A stretch of 64,000 nucleotides of DNA from Blasia pusilla (Eukaryota; Marchantiophyta; Marchantiopsida; Blasiales), in contig CM114271.1 of NCBI GenBank assembly GCA_050084515.1, positions 6,510,001 to 6,574,000 on the forward strand, in the 5' to 3' direction. Under the pieces are notes generated by a model that had not been told where the DNA came from, searched no databases, and saw nothing but the letters and a program-made list of their open reading frames with translations. Within the stretch, counting starts at the first letter, position 1. The number at the start of each line of letters is the position of its first letter. This document shows positions 37,228 through 49,600 of this stretch, in pieces. The position numbers and the translations under genes were made by a program.

Positions 37228-37399
37228 GAGAGGTAGATGACTTGATCTTTGCATGATATGGATTACAAATGTGCGACTAACGATGGGGCAACCTAGCACC
37301 CGGCCTTCTGATTCGGGCACCCAAGAAGGTGTATAGCATGTAGTAGATGTATAGGGCTACCTGGGAGTTAGAGGGACCTAACCGCCTTGATTAGGGGCG

Positions 37400-37506
37400 A
37401 GTTGTGGTACACTTGCGTTTGTGGATACTCTCGTCTTTGTTATGTACGTATGTGAGTATGGTATGTCAGCGATGTATGGTGTATGACGATGTGGATTCGC
37501 ACGACA
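37400..37506 (+). repeat. Extra LTR 3'-end fragment abutting the 3' LTR
   Basis: This ~107-bp stretch (TTGTGGTACACTTGCG ... CGCACGACA) is a near-identical copy of the last ~107 bp of the 3' LTR (about 37875-37982). It sits only two bases (GC) upstream of the 3' LTR start. The end-to-start junction looks like part of a tandem LTR-LTR arrangement. The same segment is missing from the 5' LTR. Confidence 0.8.
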
Positions 37507-37508
37507 GC

Positions 37509-37982
37509 TGTCATGACCATACGGATTATGTCGTAGAGTATAGTGTGCTAGTAGAGGCCATTCCTTATGTAGGACCGTAGTGGCTTGGTAGAGATGCGGT
37601 TCCATACATAGGGTTGGGGGTTACTCAGTTGGGGTGAGTTTCACAAAGAGGGCCCGCTCTTAGGTTGGAGGATATAAGGTGGAGTGCACTCAAAGAACGA
37701 TCGATTCTTTGAGTTGAGCCTGTTGCGTTGGGAGTTAGCCTTGGTAGTGAGTAGAGCTCTTGGCTATGGTGTTTCCCGCAAGCTTCGACCTAGATTCTCC
37801 CATCGTGGAGTGGGTTTGGCTCGATTGTATGTGATTGTAAATGTGTTTTATGACAGTAGGTCTTTCACGGATTTCAGTTGTGGTACACTTGCATTTGTGG
37901 ATACTCTCGTCTATGTTATGTACGTATGTGAGTATGGTATGTCAGCGATGTATGTTGTATGACGATGTGGATTTGCACGACA
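37509..37982 (+). repeat. 3' LTR of the methyltransferase gypsy element
   Basis: 474 bp with TGTC...GACA termini. Its first ~370 bp match the 5' LTR and the whole matches, with small deletions, the solo LTR at 59750-60097. The 3' flank begins TCAC, matching the target site before the 5' LTR. Confidence 0.87.
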
Positions 37983-37986
37983 TCAC

Positions 37987-38940
37987 ATCCACACCACACC
38001 ACACAACACCGATCTTCCCGAACGCACGGGTAAATCCACACATATAAAAAAATGAACTCATGCATGTACGTCGAGATCACACAACAAAAGTAAACGGGAC
38101 ACTCGGCCTAAAACTCCACTCCTCAATCTACATTGGCATATTGAGCCTCGTCCACCCTATGCTATCAGGGAATCCGGACCCTAGCATCCTGATCCTATCT
38201 TACACAAGAACAAGAGAGGTGCTCCAACAACCCAACATGAGAGCAATGGCTCAGGAAAGCCATCCCTCTCCCATACATAGGTGTGGGAAGAGCCAAAATG
38301 CCCTTCCCCTAAAAATAGCAATCCTCCTAGAAACCTACGTGCACAGGTATGAGGGGCGGGTGACCTATTGAACAAGTCATCCGGATGTGAAAGACCCAAA
38401 CAAAAATTTCGTTAGAAACGATGATCGTGACACAACGGAACTATCCTCAACCCCATCCAACACCTCAAGACGAAGTTACACTCAAGACAGTCCACTGACT
38501 CTCTATGTCGTCGTCGCGATAGATCCCTACATATCGGCTACTCAGATGTGATAGAGAACACAAGGTTGTAATTGAGGTTTGGACACTCGGGGAGGGATGC
38601 AGGCGACAAATAAATAATTTAAACAAGCCAAGGCTTGAAGATGACACCATTGGATGGATCTTCACCAAAACGTCGAGTCCAATGCCAGAAACCAAGAGAG
38701 AAACCACTACCTAACTAGGAGCCAAAGAATTATACTTTAATATCCAACACACAATTTTTAGGCATGAGAATGTTATATATTTGAGAAATTCAAGCAAGCT
38801 TTCAACGCTAAATTCAAATGATCTGGGGCTCTATCTTGAAATGAAGGATCTCATGAATATCATGTGAGAATAAATGACCCAAAAAAATAAGTGAATGGTT
38901 GAGTTGGAGATGGATTGGGCATCCATTTCTATCAAGAAAC
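37987..38940. other. Intergenic DNA without recognisable genes
   Basis: Between the gypsy 3' LTR and the second MITE. Short frames only, with no family recognised. Confidence 0.5.
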
Positions 38941-38943
38941 TAA

Positions 38944-39174
38944 GGCCCGGTTCCATGCGCGCAGGGTATCAACGACGATAGAGCGTCGTAGAGTTTTGTG
39001 CGCCCAAAAATTTTGGGTGCAGAATTCATCCAATGTCCTCGCAACCCATTTAACTGAAATCCGTTAGAAACTAGTCGAAACCGTGGGTGTTTCCCTCCAA
39101 AACCGTTGGATAAAATTTTTGGAGCCAAAAAATAGGTCCGTGCAACCTCCATGCGTGCCCATGGAATCGGGCCC
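38944..39174 (+). mobile_element. MITE, PIF/Harbinger (Tourist)-like, copy 2
   Basis: A 231-bp non-coding element with terminal inverted repeats GGCCCGGTTCCATGCGCGC and, on the other strand, GGGCCCGATTCCATGGGCACG. It is flanked by TAA (38941-38943 and 39175-39177). The internal palindrome CGCCCAAAAATTTTGGGTG at about 39001-39019 and a GGAGGTTGCACGGACC segment (minus strand) are shared with the copy at 13564-13797. This copy has the better-preserved termini. Confidence 0.82.
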
Positions 39175-39177
39175 TAA

Positions 39178-41213
39178 GTGTGTAAATAAGAAATTCCTTG
39201 AGAGAAGGAAACAAGGAAACATATTTGGATTATAGAGAATAAAAGAGAAACTAAAATTAAAACATTTATATCATTAAAATAGGTTAAAATTTGAAACTAA
39301 GTTGTCTTAATTTATTATTAAAGAAATAAATTCAAAAAATATAATGAGAAAGAGGAAATTTATCATTTAACAAAATATTCCAATTCATTCTAATATGCTC
39401 TAAATACGAGTTTTTTCTTTGACACATACAAGGTACTATCGCTAGATATTTCACAATATAAATTTTAAAATATTAAAAACTGGTGAGTTTTATTTATAGG
39501 AAAAAACTTGAGTTTCTTTCAAAATTTTTTCCTACTAAGTCTCTAGAGTATGCTTTATTAACAATGACTCGTGGGAATATTTTATATATATATATATAAA
39601 TAAAATATTCCCAAAGGGAATAAATTCTAAAAAAATAAATTTAAGGGATATTTGCATGTATGTTTCCAATGACCTAAGTGTGTATGAATTCACTTTTTTT
39701 TAGAATTAGAATGGTTAACTTGTTACTTATATTCATATCCTCCTCCCTCATTGGTAGTATATATTAAGGGTGTTAGTATGTTCTTACATGCCCTAAATTT
39801 CTTACATATGGCAAAGGGTTCAAACACATGTTCTTTTGATTGGTTTATGGCCCAACCATAATCATATTCTCATGACTTTATTATTCATTTGATTTATGAG
39901 AGAGAGAGAGAGAGATATTTCCAAATAAGAGAATGGAAGAGAAAAAATTGAGAAGTCTTAAGAAGGGAGGATCTCCAAGAGGAATTTTTTTTAAAAGAAT
40001 GGAAAAAGCCAAAAAGACTAATTTTTCAAAGGAGAATGGGAAGAGAGAAAGTGATATGAAAACTTTTTTTTAACTAGGGAGGACCTAAAAAAAAACTTGG
40101 AAGTGTTTACTTTTCAATAGGGATTGGGAAAATATCAAGGACTGGTTTTTTTTAAAGACGAGGTTTCCTAAGAAGTTTTTCACTAGGAGAGGACTAGGAG
40201 AGGGGAAGAGAAATTAAATTAAATTAAATTACATTAATTGGGCTCTGCTTAATTTAATTGGACATATGTGCACATAATTAATGAAGGAATAAAGAGTACG
40301 TAGTGAAAGTTCATCTCTACCTTCTCTCCATTCCTTAGAAGAGTAGAGTATAAAATTGATAGGACAAGAAAGAGAAGGCAAGTGAATGAGGAGATCCTAT
40401 ACTTTTGGAAAGAGGGTTAGTTAAATCGCATTGCAACTTCTTATTTTTCATCACCTTTTTATTCTTAACTTGGCATGAGGGACTTTAAGGCTTGGAAATG
40501 TTGGCCACATCATGTCTTAAATTGACATTTTCCACAAAACCAAACTTTGCCCGAAAAAGGAAACCTTCATTTCTAGTTTGCAAACAGTAAATGTCATGAA
40601 ATGCACATTTATATATATTATTATTGGAGAATGTCCCTTCATTGTTCAAACTCTTTTTAATACTTGGCACGTTTTAGCCAATATGATCACTCACCTTTTG
40701 AACCAATAGCGTCGTTCAAAGTTAATGTAAAATAATACTTGAAAATTTGAAAATTAATTATAATTTTGAGAGTCTTATACTTGTGTTTATAATCTAGATT
40801 TATTTTTAATTGGAGGGTGCCCTTTCATTTTGCAAACTCGTCTTTTCTTGATATTTTCAGCCAATAAAATCATTAATCTCTTAAACCAATAGAATCTCTC
40901 AAAATTGATTACGCCCATCGTATACTAGCTGTTTTTTTTTTCTCACTATCTAACCCACCCACATGTCCTTCACACGAGGTCGCACGTCGGCTCAAAATGA
41001 CACTTGAAAAATTTGAAAATTAAATACGCAAAACAATTTACACATGTTTAAATTAAATTATTTCCCATAATTACTTACCCCTCCGAATAATTATAGAAAT
41101 TTTAAATATCAGTTTAAATTAATTTCCACCCATACATGGATCCCATACATACGAGCAAACGTGGAGCAGAGATGAGGCGAGAATAGCGAGAACAGAATCG
41201 AAGCTTGGGATTT
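39178..41213. other. AT-rich intergenic region with microsatellites
   Basis: Very AT-rich, no coding signal. Contains (TA)n at about 39583-39598 and (GA)n at about 39897-39915, plus A- and T-runs. The last few hundred bases hold the promoter of the F-box gene, but no clear TATA box could be singled out. Confidence 0.5.
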
Positions 41214-44200
41214 ATGAAACCATTTTCGCAGCTGAGGAAGGGGAATCCATCGGTGGGGAGCACAATGGGAATGGAGAATCGTTGCAATGCTGCAGGAGAA
41301 GGCGGCGACATGCTACCTCAGGTGCTGTGTATCGTGAGCGTTCACTTGTCTCTGAGGGATGTTTGCGCTCTGCTGTGCGTCAGCACCTCGTGCCACCATC
41401 TCCTCACTTCTCATGCTCCACTCTGGAAGGTGGGTTAATTCTCCTGCTGTTCTGGAGATTTCCGCTGTGGAATTCCACTTTTGTGATGTGCATCGATTCG
41501 TGGGACGCAGTGGAAATTCCGTTTTCTTCACCGTTTTGCCTTCCTGCCAGTGACGATACACAAGCTCAAAGCTGCATGCATCCTTGGTCTCTAAGCATCC
41601 AACAGTCTGGACCGACCTCCGACGAAGTAGGTTCCAGCTACGGTGCTAAGCTTTGTTGCTCCTTGGGGGTGGCGTTCATGGGTTGAATTTCAGAAGCTCG
41701 AATTGAAAGGTTTGGCCAACGCCGGGGAGCGCTTGGTCGCAGCTCTGTCGCTGGTGCGTTGTCTCGTTGCCTGCATCCCATAGGGGCGTGCTTGTTGAGG
41801 GTTTGCGAAGCTTGTGGTCTTGAAGCACGGTTGCTTGGAGTGTTTTTCCATGACCACGTTGTCTGAAAGAAGTTTGTGAATGAGTTAGAAGACAAACGCA
41901 GTGTATCAGATATAATGGGAGGAGCCGGAGGGGTGTAACCAACCTACAGTAAATTTTTTTAGTGAATGTTCCAAAATCCAAATGTTCTTGATATGATCGA
42001 GGGGTCTTGACTAAGTTAACGGTGCAAACAGAGCTGCTTCTCCCAGGTTTTGGATGGCGATGTGCTGGGGAAACTTTGTCTTTCCTGTGAATTTTGTATG
42101 CTGTAGGTTGCTGTTGAAAACTTGACTAGAACTGTCTTGTGATTTTCTGATCCTAGTGAATTTTAGAATCATGTCTCCTCCTTACGCGTTTGATCGTCCA
42201 GGTGAGGTTCATACGGACGAAGGCAACTGTGTCGACATCAAAGTAACTGCTTGCCGATTATTAGATACGGAAGATGCTTGTTTTGTAGTCACGCACATTG
42301 GGTTTCTGAGAATTGTGTGAGAGAGTGTAGGGGCTCTGCTCTCAGGTGCCGAAGAAATAAACTTTCTCTAGGAAAGGTCTGGTCCTCTAAACATGTAGAT
42401 ATTGTGCGAATGTTATGAACTGACAACTCCTTTTTTTGGGGGGTCATGGTATTTGGAATATTAGCCGAGGTACACTGATGTAGAGGAAATCAATCTTGAA
42501 TTTGCCAATGGTGTAGAAGATGAACACTTGACGTCAATTGCTCAAAAGGTATCCCATCACATCCCTCAGTATTAAGTTTTTCAAAGTTGTAATTCTTTAT
42601 TTACTTCCATTTCAAGGGTACATTGCAATTTCTTAAGTGGAGAAGCTTTATGTCTTAATGTGCACTCTCCATTTGATTGACAAGTTACAGGCTTTTGTGG
42701 AAGGTCACAACCTTAACAATGCATGATTGGCCTTGATGAATGGCCAAATTTGTGTGCATATTTCTTCACAGCAAGTGTTGGTTGGTGCAGAACTTGCAGA
42801 AGTTGAACTTGAATGCATGTCAGAAGATCACAGATGCTGGAGTCTGTGCTGTGGCGACTGCCAACCCCAATTTGAGATCATTTTCCATCTATTGGAACCT
42901 GAAGTGGGTTACTTGGTTTTTGTCCACATTAATTACAGTTACTCTTTATCAGGCTATGAAACATAGGCCGATGTCAAGATGATCTCACAGATTGGTCCTT
43001 CCTCTGCAACTAAAGGCTACAAAGTAAACGTCATGGGTTTTCAGGCAGTGCATTGCTATAAGTCAACTACTGTTCTTAAAATGGGTCTGGAGCAGCTCCA
43101 TGGCATGTTCCAAATTTTGCTTTTCCTTGTGGTGAATTTTCTGATGTAAAGATTGTCTGTGGCTGACTTAGAGTTACTGATGATGGGGTGGAGCATCTCG
43201 TCAAGACGTGCAGGCAACTTACAGAATTAAACCTCAGTGGATGCAAGGTCTTTTTCAGTCCAACTCTAAACTCTAAAACTTCAAAACCAACTGATCTGTG
43301 GGGGTTGATAGTAGTTTGCGCTTTGAGTTCAACCCATGTTGCCAACATTGGAGAGAACTGTGTTTGTAAACAAAAAATGTAAAGAAAACTTCCGCCGGCA
43401 TGTAATTTGGAAACAAAGAGGAAAAGTTTTCATGAGTAACAGCAATTTAAATGGAGCAAGTTCATCTGAGCTTCACAGAAGTAGAGAAATAAATGTTAGC
43501 TTAATGGTGCTTGAGGAGATTCCAAGAGAGTTGTGTGGCCAGTTTTTTATGCCGATGAGGTTTTTGGGAATATTTCTCATACTTGCAGAATATTTTCTGA
43601 CGCATCTCCTCATGTCTCCGTTGAATACATGCTATTTTGTAGAGCATCACAGATGCAAGCCTGCAGCATCTTGCGCAATATTGCCCAGGAGTTCACAGCC
43701 TGAATCTGACTAGGTGTGGTGTCATTGAGCTACTTTCTTTTTCCATGATCTCTGCAGCTGAAAGCTGCAGAGATATTTGAGAGTGTTCAGTTGGTGGTGA
43801 ATTACCCCTACTTGTTAGACAATTGGAAGCAGACCAGATCTTCCATAAGTCTGCAAGATTTTTATGGCCTGCAAGGTGAAGATGGTATCTTATTGGGTAC
43901 CTTCCGAGCTCTCTCAGTTGGAATACTGTTCTTGGACTCACCAGTCTTGTAATGGTCTTAGGTGGATGTGGAGGTTGCAGGTGTTTGAAGCTGACAGATG
44001 AGGGTTTGATACGGCTGCTTGAATCTTGCATCAACCTTCATGAGTTATATCTCTATGCTATTCCGAAGTACGTATTTTTCAATATAACTTGATTGAATTC
44101 TTGTCCAATGTAGATTTTGAATTTCTCCTTTTTGCAGGAAGTTTTCCAGAGGTCTCTTCTTCTACAAAATGCACTTTCTGGTTGTCTGCCAAAAGAGGGT

Positions 44201-45598
44201 CATTAGACATTTGTAGAAATTCCCTCATAATTCATGACCGACATCAGCCAATTTTGCATGCCGTACCGCAGCTTTACAGACAGGGCATACAGCAAGTTCT
44301 CCAATGTTCGTGAGCTATTACTTCTTGATGTGTGTGGAGCACAGGTAGGATGATACTCTTCAAAAGTTGGGGCCTATTTTATCATCAAACTTCCTTGTTT
44401 AGAAAGCTAGGGTGCACTATACAGTCAACTTCTACAAGAGCAGTACTGTTGGCTCTTTCATAGGCCATCCATTCCTAAAGATGTTGAGGAAAGAGTTGGA
44501 TTAGGTTGTTTTCAACGGCATTGTTTTAAGCAACCTGAAATTTTTAGTAGAGTTTGTAGAATAATAAGTTTTGAGAAATTCAACTGACATGTAAATGTTG
44601 TGTGTAGTATCTTACGGATGATGGATTAGGAGGAATTGCTGAGTGCTCAAAGCTGGTTTCACTGAACCTGACCTGGTCAGTGTTCAATTTTTTCTATGTA
44701 ACGAATACAGGACACGGAGTCAATTGGGGAGATATCAATTCACTTCCAGTACTTCTTGGTCACTTAGTCTGCATTCAGTGAAACAGTTCATGGGCTCCCC
44801 TATTTGGAGTCTGAACTTTACCTGGTCTTCCACCAATCTTTGCTGCAGGTGTGTAAGAGTGACAGATGTGGGGCTTGCGGCTCTAGCTTTGCATTGCACG
44901 TCCCTTGAGCTCTTAAGGTGGGTTATATCTCTTCCAACTCTTGTTAAGCTGAAGTTGACGGAATTCTTAGAGCATGGTAGCATGTTCTCATCTAGGATTG
45001 CTTTGCGTGTATATTAGTGCCTATTTCTGGTGTATGGAACCATGCTTTGAAACATGTTAAACAATCAAATCTGAACACCAATCTGGTGGCCTGTCAGCTT
45101 GCATGGACTGCTTGGAGTCACCGATGAAGGTCTTGAGAAACTAGCCAATTGCTGTGCACAATCTCTCCACACTTTGGATGTAAATGGCTGTGTTAACATC
45201 CAGGTGAGTTTTCGTAATCTAGATTTGTTTCATATGCAGGTGATGACATTCAAAGAGGGGAAATGTTAGGGTCTGTCAGAGAAGCATAGTAGAGATTCCA
45301 GAATTCAGCATACTTGATTGGCTTGACGTTCAGATGAAGTCCTCTGTACTTTTTTTAGTGTGGTCAGAAAAGTGAAGGGTCAACTCATACGTCTTTGATT
45401 TTTTTTCTATTCGGTAGCTTTGTTGACTGGTGTGATGCGATGTGGACTCGTTTATTTAGGGCATCATCTAGTAAAGAAGAATCTATGTATGTTACGTCAA
45501 AGCTGAGTGTAAACATATCATGGGCTATGCAGAGAAGATCAAAGGATGACTTGTTGAAGCTCTTTCCAAAGTTGACCACATTCTTAGTCCACACATGA
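41214..45598 (+). CDS. F-box/LRR protein (At3g58530-type), 12 exons, 362 aa
   Basis: A substrate receptor for an SCF (SKP1-CUL1-F-box) ubiquitin ligase, by family; its target is unknown. Exons: 41214-41429, 41694-41753, 42465-42548, 42791-42903, 43172-43247, 43643-43713, 43981-44067, 44272-44344, 44608-44675, 44849-44917, 45098-45203, 45533-45598. All have GT/AG borders and join in phase. Residues 34-71 form the F-box (LPQVLCIVSVHLSLRDVCALL ... APLW). Then come NAGERLVAALSLPRYT and leucine-rich repeats of the CxxITDxG type: CQKITDAGVCAVA, VTDDGVEHLVKTC, SITDASLQHLAQYC, LTDEGLIRLLESC, FTDRAYSKFSNV, LTDDGLGGIAEC, VTDVGLAALALHC, VTDEGLEKLANCC. The protein ends RRSKDDLLKLFPKLTTFLVHT. Alignment to the remembered Arabidopsis protein is gap-poor. 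The ATG gives the longest N-terminus without an upstream stop problem; a second Met 19 codons on is possible. Confidence 0.92.
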
Positions 45599-46644
45599 TT
45601 GGGCAGTCTTCTGTGAAATGATGTCAACATTGAGGGAGTTTGGTCAAACCACCTTCATGCTCATGAAGGATGGATGATGTAGATTTCCAGTTTTATGGAG
45701 CTCAACTCAGTCGGGGATTGTCGATGTGACTGTTCCAGCAGTACTGCAGTAGCACAAATGTGGTGACAGCATGTTAGCCTTTTACCAAGATACCATGCAA
45801 AATGTGTAATGTCCCCCAAAAAAGCAGTCTCGATCTAGGTTTCTGTGAACGAGGGCTGTACTATCTTGGCAAGGTATGGTCTGTCATGGAATTTGAAGAG
45901 GGATGCAGGCACATGTTGAGGATTGAGGATTGAAGATGTCTAGGTGAAACATCAACACGAGGATTGCCTTAGTGTACATCTGTGAAAGGAAAGGCATGTT
46001 AGCTAATTTGCAACGAAATGCAAGATTTTTCAAAAATGCATTCAACCAAGTAACGAGATTGCCATCAACTTGTGAGCGCACCATTTTACCCACCCACGGG
46101 GCCAGTACAGCATGATTTCCGAAATTTGTTTTTCCATATGGAAAGCCGTTGGAGACTGGACTAATTCCTGGAATATGATGTGTCTGTGTATAGTATGAAT
46201 GAAAGTGGTTTGGAGGTTGTCAAAGAACAATCATGAACACTTCATGAGTTTGTGATCCTGCACGTCTCCCGGACGCGGCTTTACTCATCACCGTTGGGTC
46301 ATGTGATTAACTCACTCAAACCACAGCCAGGAGAGGCAGTGATCGTCATCAGGGAACTGCTTCTAAATTGATATTCCTTGAGAATCATCAACTCGCAACA
46401 GAGCAGCTCAGTGCTGAATCCTACTAGCAGACTATCGATACTCATTTCAGTTGAGTCTACTGCAACTGAAGCTCTGCTTCGCAAGGCTCTGAAGTTATGG
46501 GATTCCTTACAAATGTGACTGAATTGTAGATCCATAAAATTCTAAGGACATTCTGTTCTCGAAGTGACCCATGATTCTGTTCTCGATTCTTTACTTACCT
46601 AGACTAGCGAAAGTAACCAATAAAAGAAGTACCAGATAGACGAG
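45599..46644. other. Convergent 3' intergenic region
   Basis: 1.05 kb between the stop codons of the F-box gene (plus) and the phosphatase gene (minus). It should hold both 3' UTRs and polyadenylation sites. No further gene was recognised. Confidence 0.55.
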
Positions 46645-49600
46645 CTAAGAAGCTAAAGTCATGTCAGGGCAGAAGTTGTTTGAGGAATCACATCCCAGCA
46701 CATCTTGATATTTCCTGGAGATCGTGAAGTAGTCGTAAACTTGGCCATCACTGCTTTTCTTAAATTCAAGCAGGAGACTAGAATGATTGAAGGCTGTGAG
46801 CTTCGTAAATCCATAGTCCCTCTCCTTGACTAGTGACCAGCTTGTGTTTAAAGTTGTGAAGGAAGCCAAATGAGATCCTCCTCCTCCCACTACGAGATGT
46901 ATGGTTGCATTGAATTTGCCGGAGTAGTGATTTTGCTCTTGGCTTACACATATGTTCTGCCACAGCCAAACAACGATTGCATGCACGTCAGCACTTCGTA
47001 AATCCAATAACGGAACAATCGAGCGGCAAAAGTAGATTGATGTTGCTGCACGATGGATGGTTCATTTCCTTTCCTTCTATATACAATGTGCGGCATGCCT
47101 GAGAATAGAAGGATTCATCTGCTCACCTCATACACGGGACATGTCCGCTCGTAATGGTGAAGATGGCCATAGAAAGCAAGGTCAACTTTGTACTTTTGCC
47201 AAAGTACTTGTAGATCGTCTCTTCCCCAGGGTTCGGCGAAGGATCCTTCAGAAGCATATCTCGAACCAGAAGAGTACCCCAGCACCCGATGACTCATGAA
47301 TATCAGCCAGGGCTGTCTGTGCCTATCGACGCTTCTCATGCACTCCTCCAGAAACTTGTATTGTTCCGTCCCTTTGCGCCAGTCCTGTTCAGAGTCTGCA
47401 ACACAGAAGCGGAACATCCCCCAATCCGTTTGGTACCTACATCCGTCCCATCATCTTTCCAACGTCAGATATCATCCTGATTCGAGAAGCTCTGGTGCTT
47501 CTCCATTCATATGATTTTCTTTCTTTCTTTTCAGACATGATCCTGGGGCGGAACGACACTCGACTTTCAAGTAGGACGTCTTTCCAACATAAGCAGATTC
47601 CTAGAGCAAGTTCAATGTCGAGAGATGCTTCTGAAGCATTGGCATCAGTCAGGCGCAGGTAGTAAGAATTTACGACTGACCAGATCTTTCCAGCGTTCTT
47701 TGTAGGCATGTTGAATTCAACTTGTGCAGGTACACCACATTCGCCCCCAGAATCAGTCGTGTTGTAGAAACCTCCAGAGAGAGGCCAGCTCCGTTCATGG
47801 TTACCACTGATGCAAGAGTATTGGAAACAGATTGTTAAAGCTGGCAGATGTCTACAAGGATCTGACCCACGAGTGAATCATCCTACCACCTCGCTACACC
47901 AATGACCAATGTTTGCACCAGTGAACCATTCATCAAACCCAACACTTTTCCGGGACAAGACATGACTGAGTCACAACGTAAGAAACTGAGGATGGATACC
48001 TGGCAGTCATCAATGGCACACTAGAAGATATCTCTTCCACTTGCTCAATGAACTGATCCCATTGTGATACGTATCCATTTGAGTAACTCATGTCCCCGAT
48101 AAGGAACACAAGGTCGTAGTTGTCCACGTCTTCCACGAGCCTGTCGGTGGTGTTTAAGCATCCAGGCTGATAGTTAGCGTATTCATTGGACCCATCACGT
48201 TCTGCCTGGATGTGTACAATCAATAAAATTCATAATCATCAGCAACAATCCACATCCGTATGTTTCTGATGCTGACTCGTATTCGGCCCAAGCACTTCGT
48301 CTGGTGACAACGTATCATCGAGAAAACTTCCCTTCCAGCAACCAGAAGGTATGGTACCAAACTTAGCAGAGAGTCCGCCCAGTATAATCCATCTGTTTGG
48401 GCTCATGTTTGACATTGATGAAGGCCTCTTCTGCCATGTTCACGATGACAATCGTGTACTGGTTTATGAGATGGCGTGAGTTGCATGAAGTAGATCTGAA
48501 AGAAAGTGTAGGTGGCTACCTTGCCCATGTCACCAAAAATAATAACACGTTGCAACGAATCTTGGCCTGGAGAGGGTGCTGAATTGAAGAGGCCGGCCCT
48601 ACCCCATACTAAAGACCCGTCTTTCAGCCGATGGCCCAATTGGTAAACGTACCTGCCCAACGATCGATACCCTAGTGTCAGATTCAAAGCATCAGACTTC
48701 CAATACTCCACTCATTCTCTCTCTAGGATGATTAGCCAACGACCACTGATAAGGACCTTTTGGAGCAGCTGCACCACACATTCGTCTCTTTCGGGTGGGG
48801 TAAACACCGGAAGTTCTAGATGGGGTGGCCCAATGTAGAAAAAATGGTGACAAGATACAACGTTACCACACTTTCATGAATACTCGGAGATTTACTATGC
48901 AGGCTTCTTACATCTCCGTCCCCATGTTTATAGATGGTAGTTCAGGGATGCTTGACGAGTTGACGACGAACATCATTACCTTGTCAATTCCAGGTACGAT
49001 GCTAACAATAGACTAGCATTCTTCCAGGGCCCTGCCTTAAGTATCACCGATTTGATGGCAAGCAAGAACCAGATTCAAATTGGTAGGGATTAAAACTACA
49101 ACAGTTGACTCGGTAGAATTTCCTGGGGTGTAGTCTGCTCTGTTCAGTTCAGTTGTTACAAACTTTGCGAATGAAGTCCCATGATGCTTTTGGGTTCGGG
49201 TGGACAACAACTCACATCATTCATTCTTTCTAGCGGAATACGATGGGCGAAAGGGGAACAGGGATGCTAACGTGCAAAAGATAAGCCACCATCCGTCGAG
49301 AGAGATGGTTTTGACAATATTGCATGGCGGATACTGTGCTGGTCGACAAAAACTCCCACTTACTTCGTTTTGGGCCAGAGCTCCTTCAGGTAACTGGAGT
49401 GAATGTATCCAGGGTCCCGCCATCCGACCGTGCTTGCAGGAGGTCCTGCCAACAGAGAGCAAGCCATTTGGATCCAATCACTTCCAACATCTTGACTCTA
49501 GCCCGGCCAAATTTGTGATCCGACTCTAGCTCTCTGTCACAGATACTAATCCATCCTTTGCTTTTGCTTGAGATGCAACAATCGGTCCCGTTGAATCGTC

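Larger units (their letters stand above)
28216..37982 (+). mobile_element. Ty3/gypsy retrotransposon encoding a DNA methyltransferase and a PHD finger
   Basis: A 9.8-kb element bounded by LTR sequences that begin TGT[TC]ATGACCATACGG and, at the 3' end, finish CACGACA. It is flanked by the 4-bp duplication TCAC (28212-28215 and 37983-37986). Order on the plus strand: 5' LTR, long leader, gag with two zinc knuckles, protease, cytosine-5 DNA methyltransferase, reverse transcriptase, RNase H, integrase with its C-terminal domain, PHD finger, LTR fragment, 3' LTR. RT before integrase places it in Ty3/gypsy. Frameshifts and stops in gag, methyltransferase, RT and PHD mean that this copy is dead. 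The two extra domains are what sets it apart from ordinary gypsy elements. Confidence 0.9.

Noticed and set aside
41282-41686. 134-codon plus-strand frame overlapping exon 1 of the F-box gene
   Set aside because: It is an alternative frame crossing exon 1 and intron 1. The spliced F-box frame is supported by family alignment.
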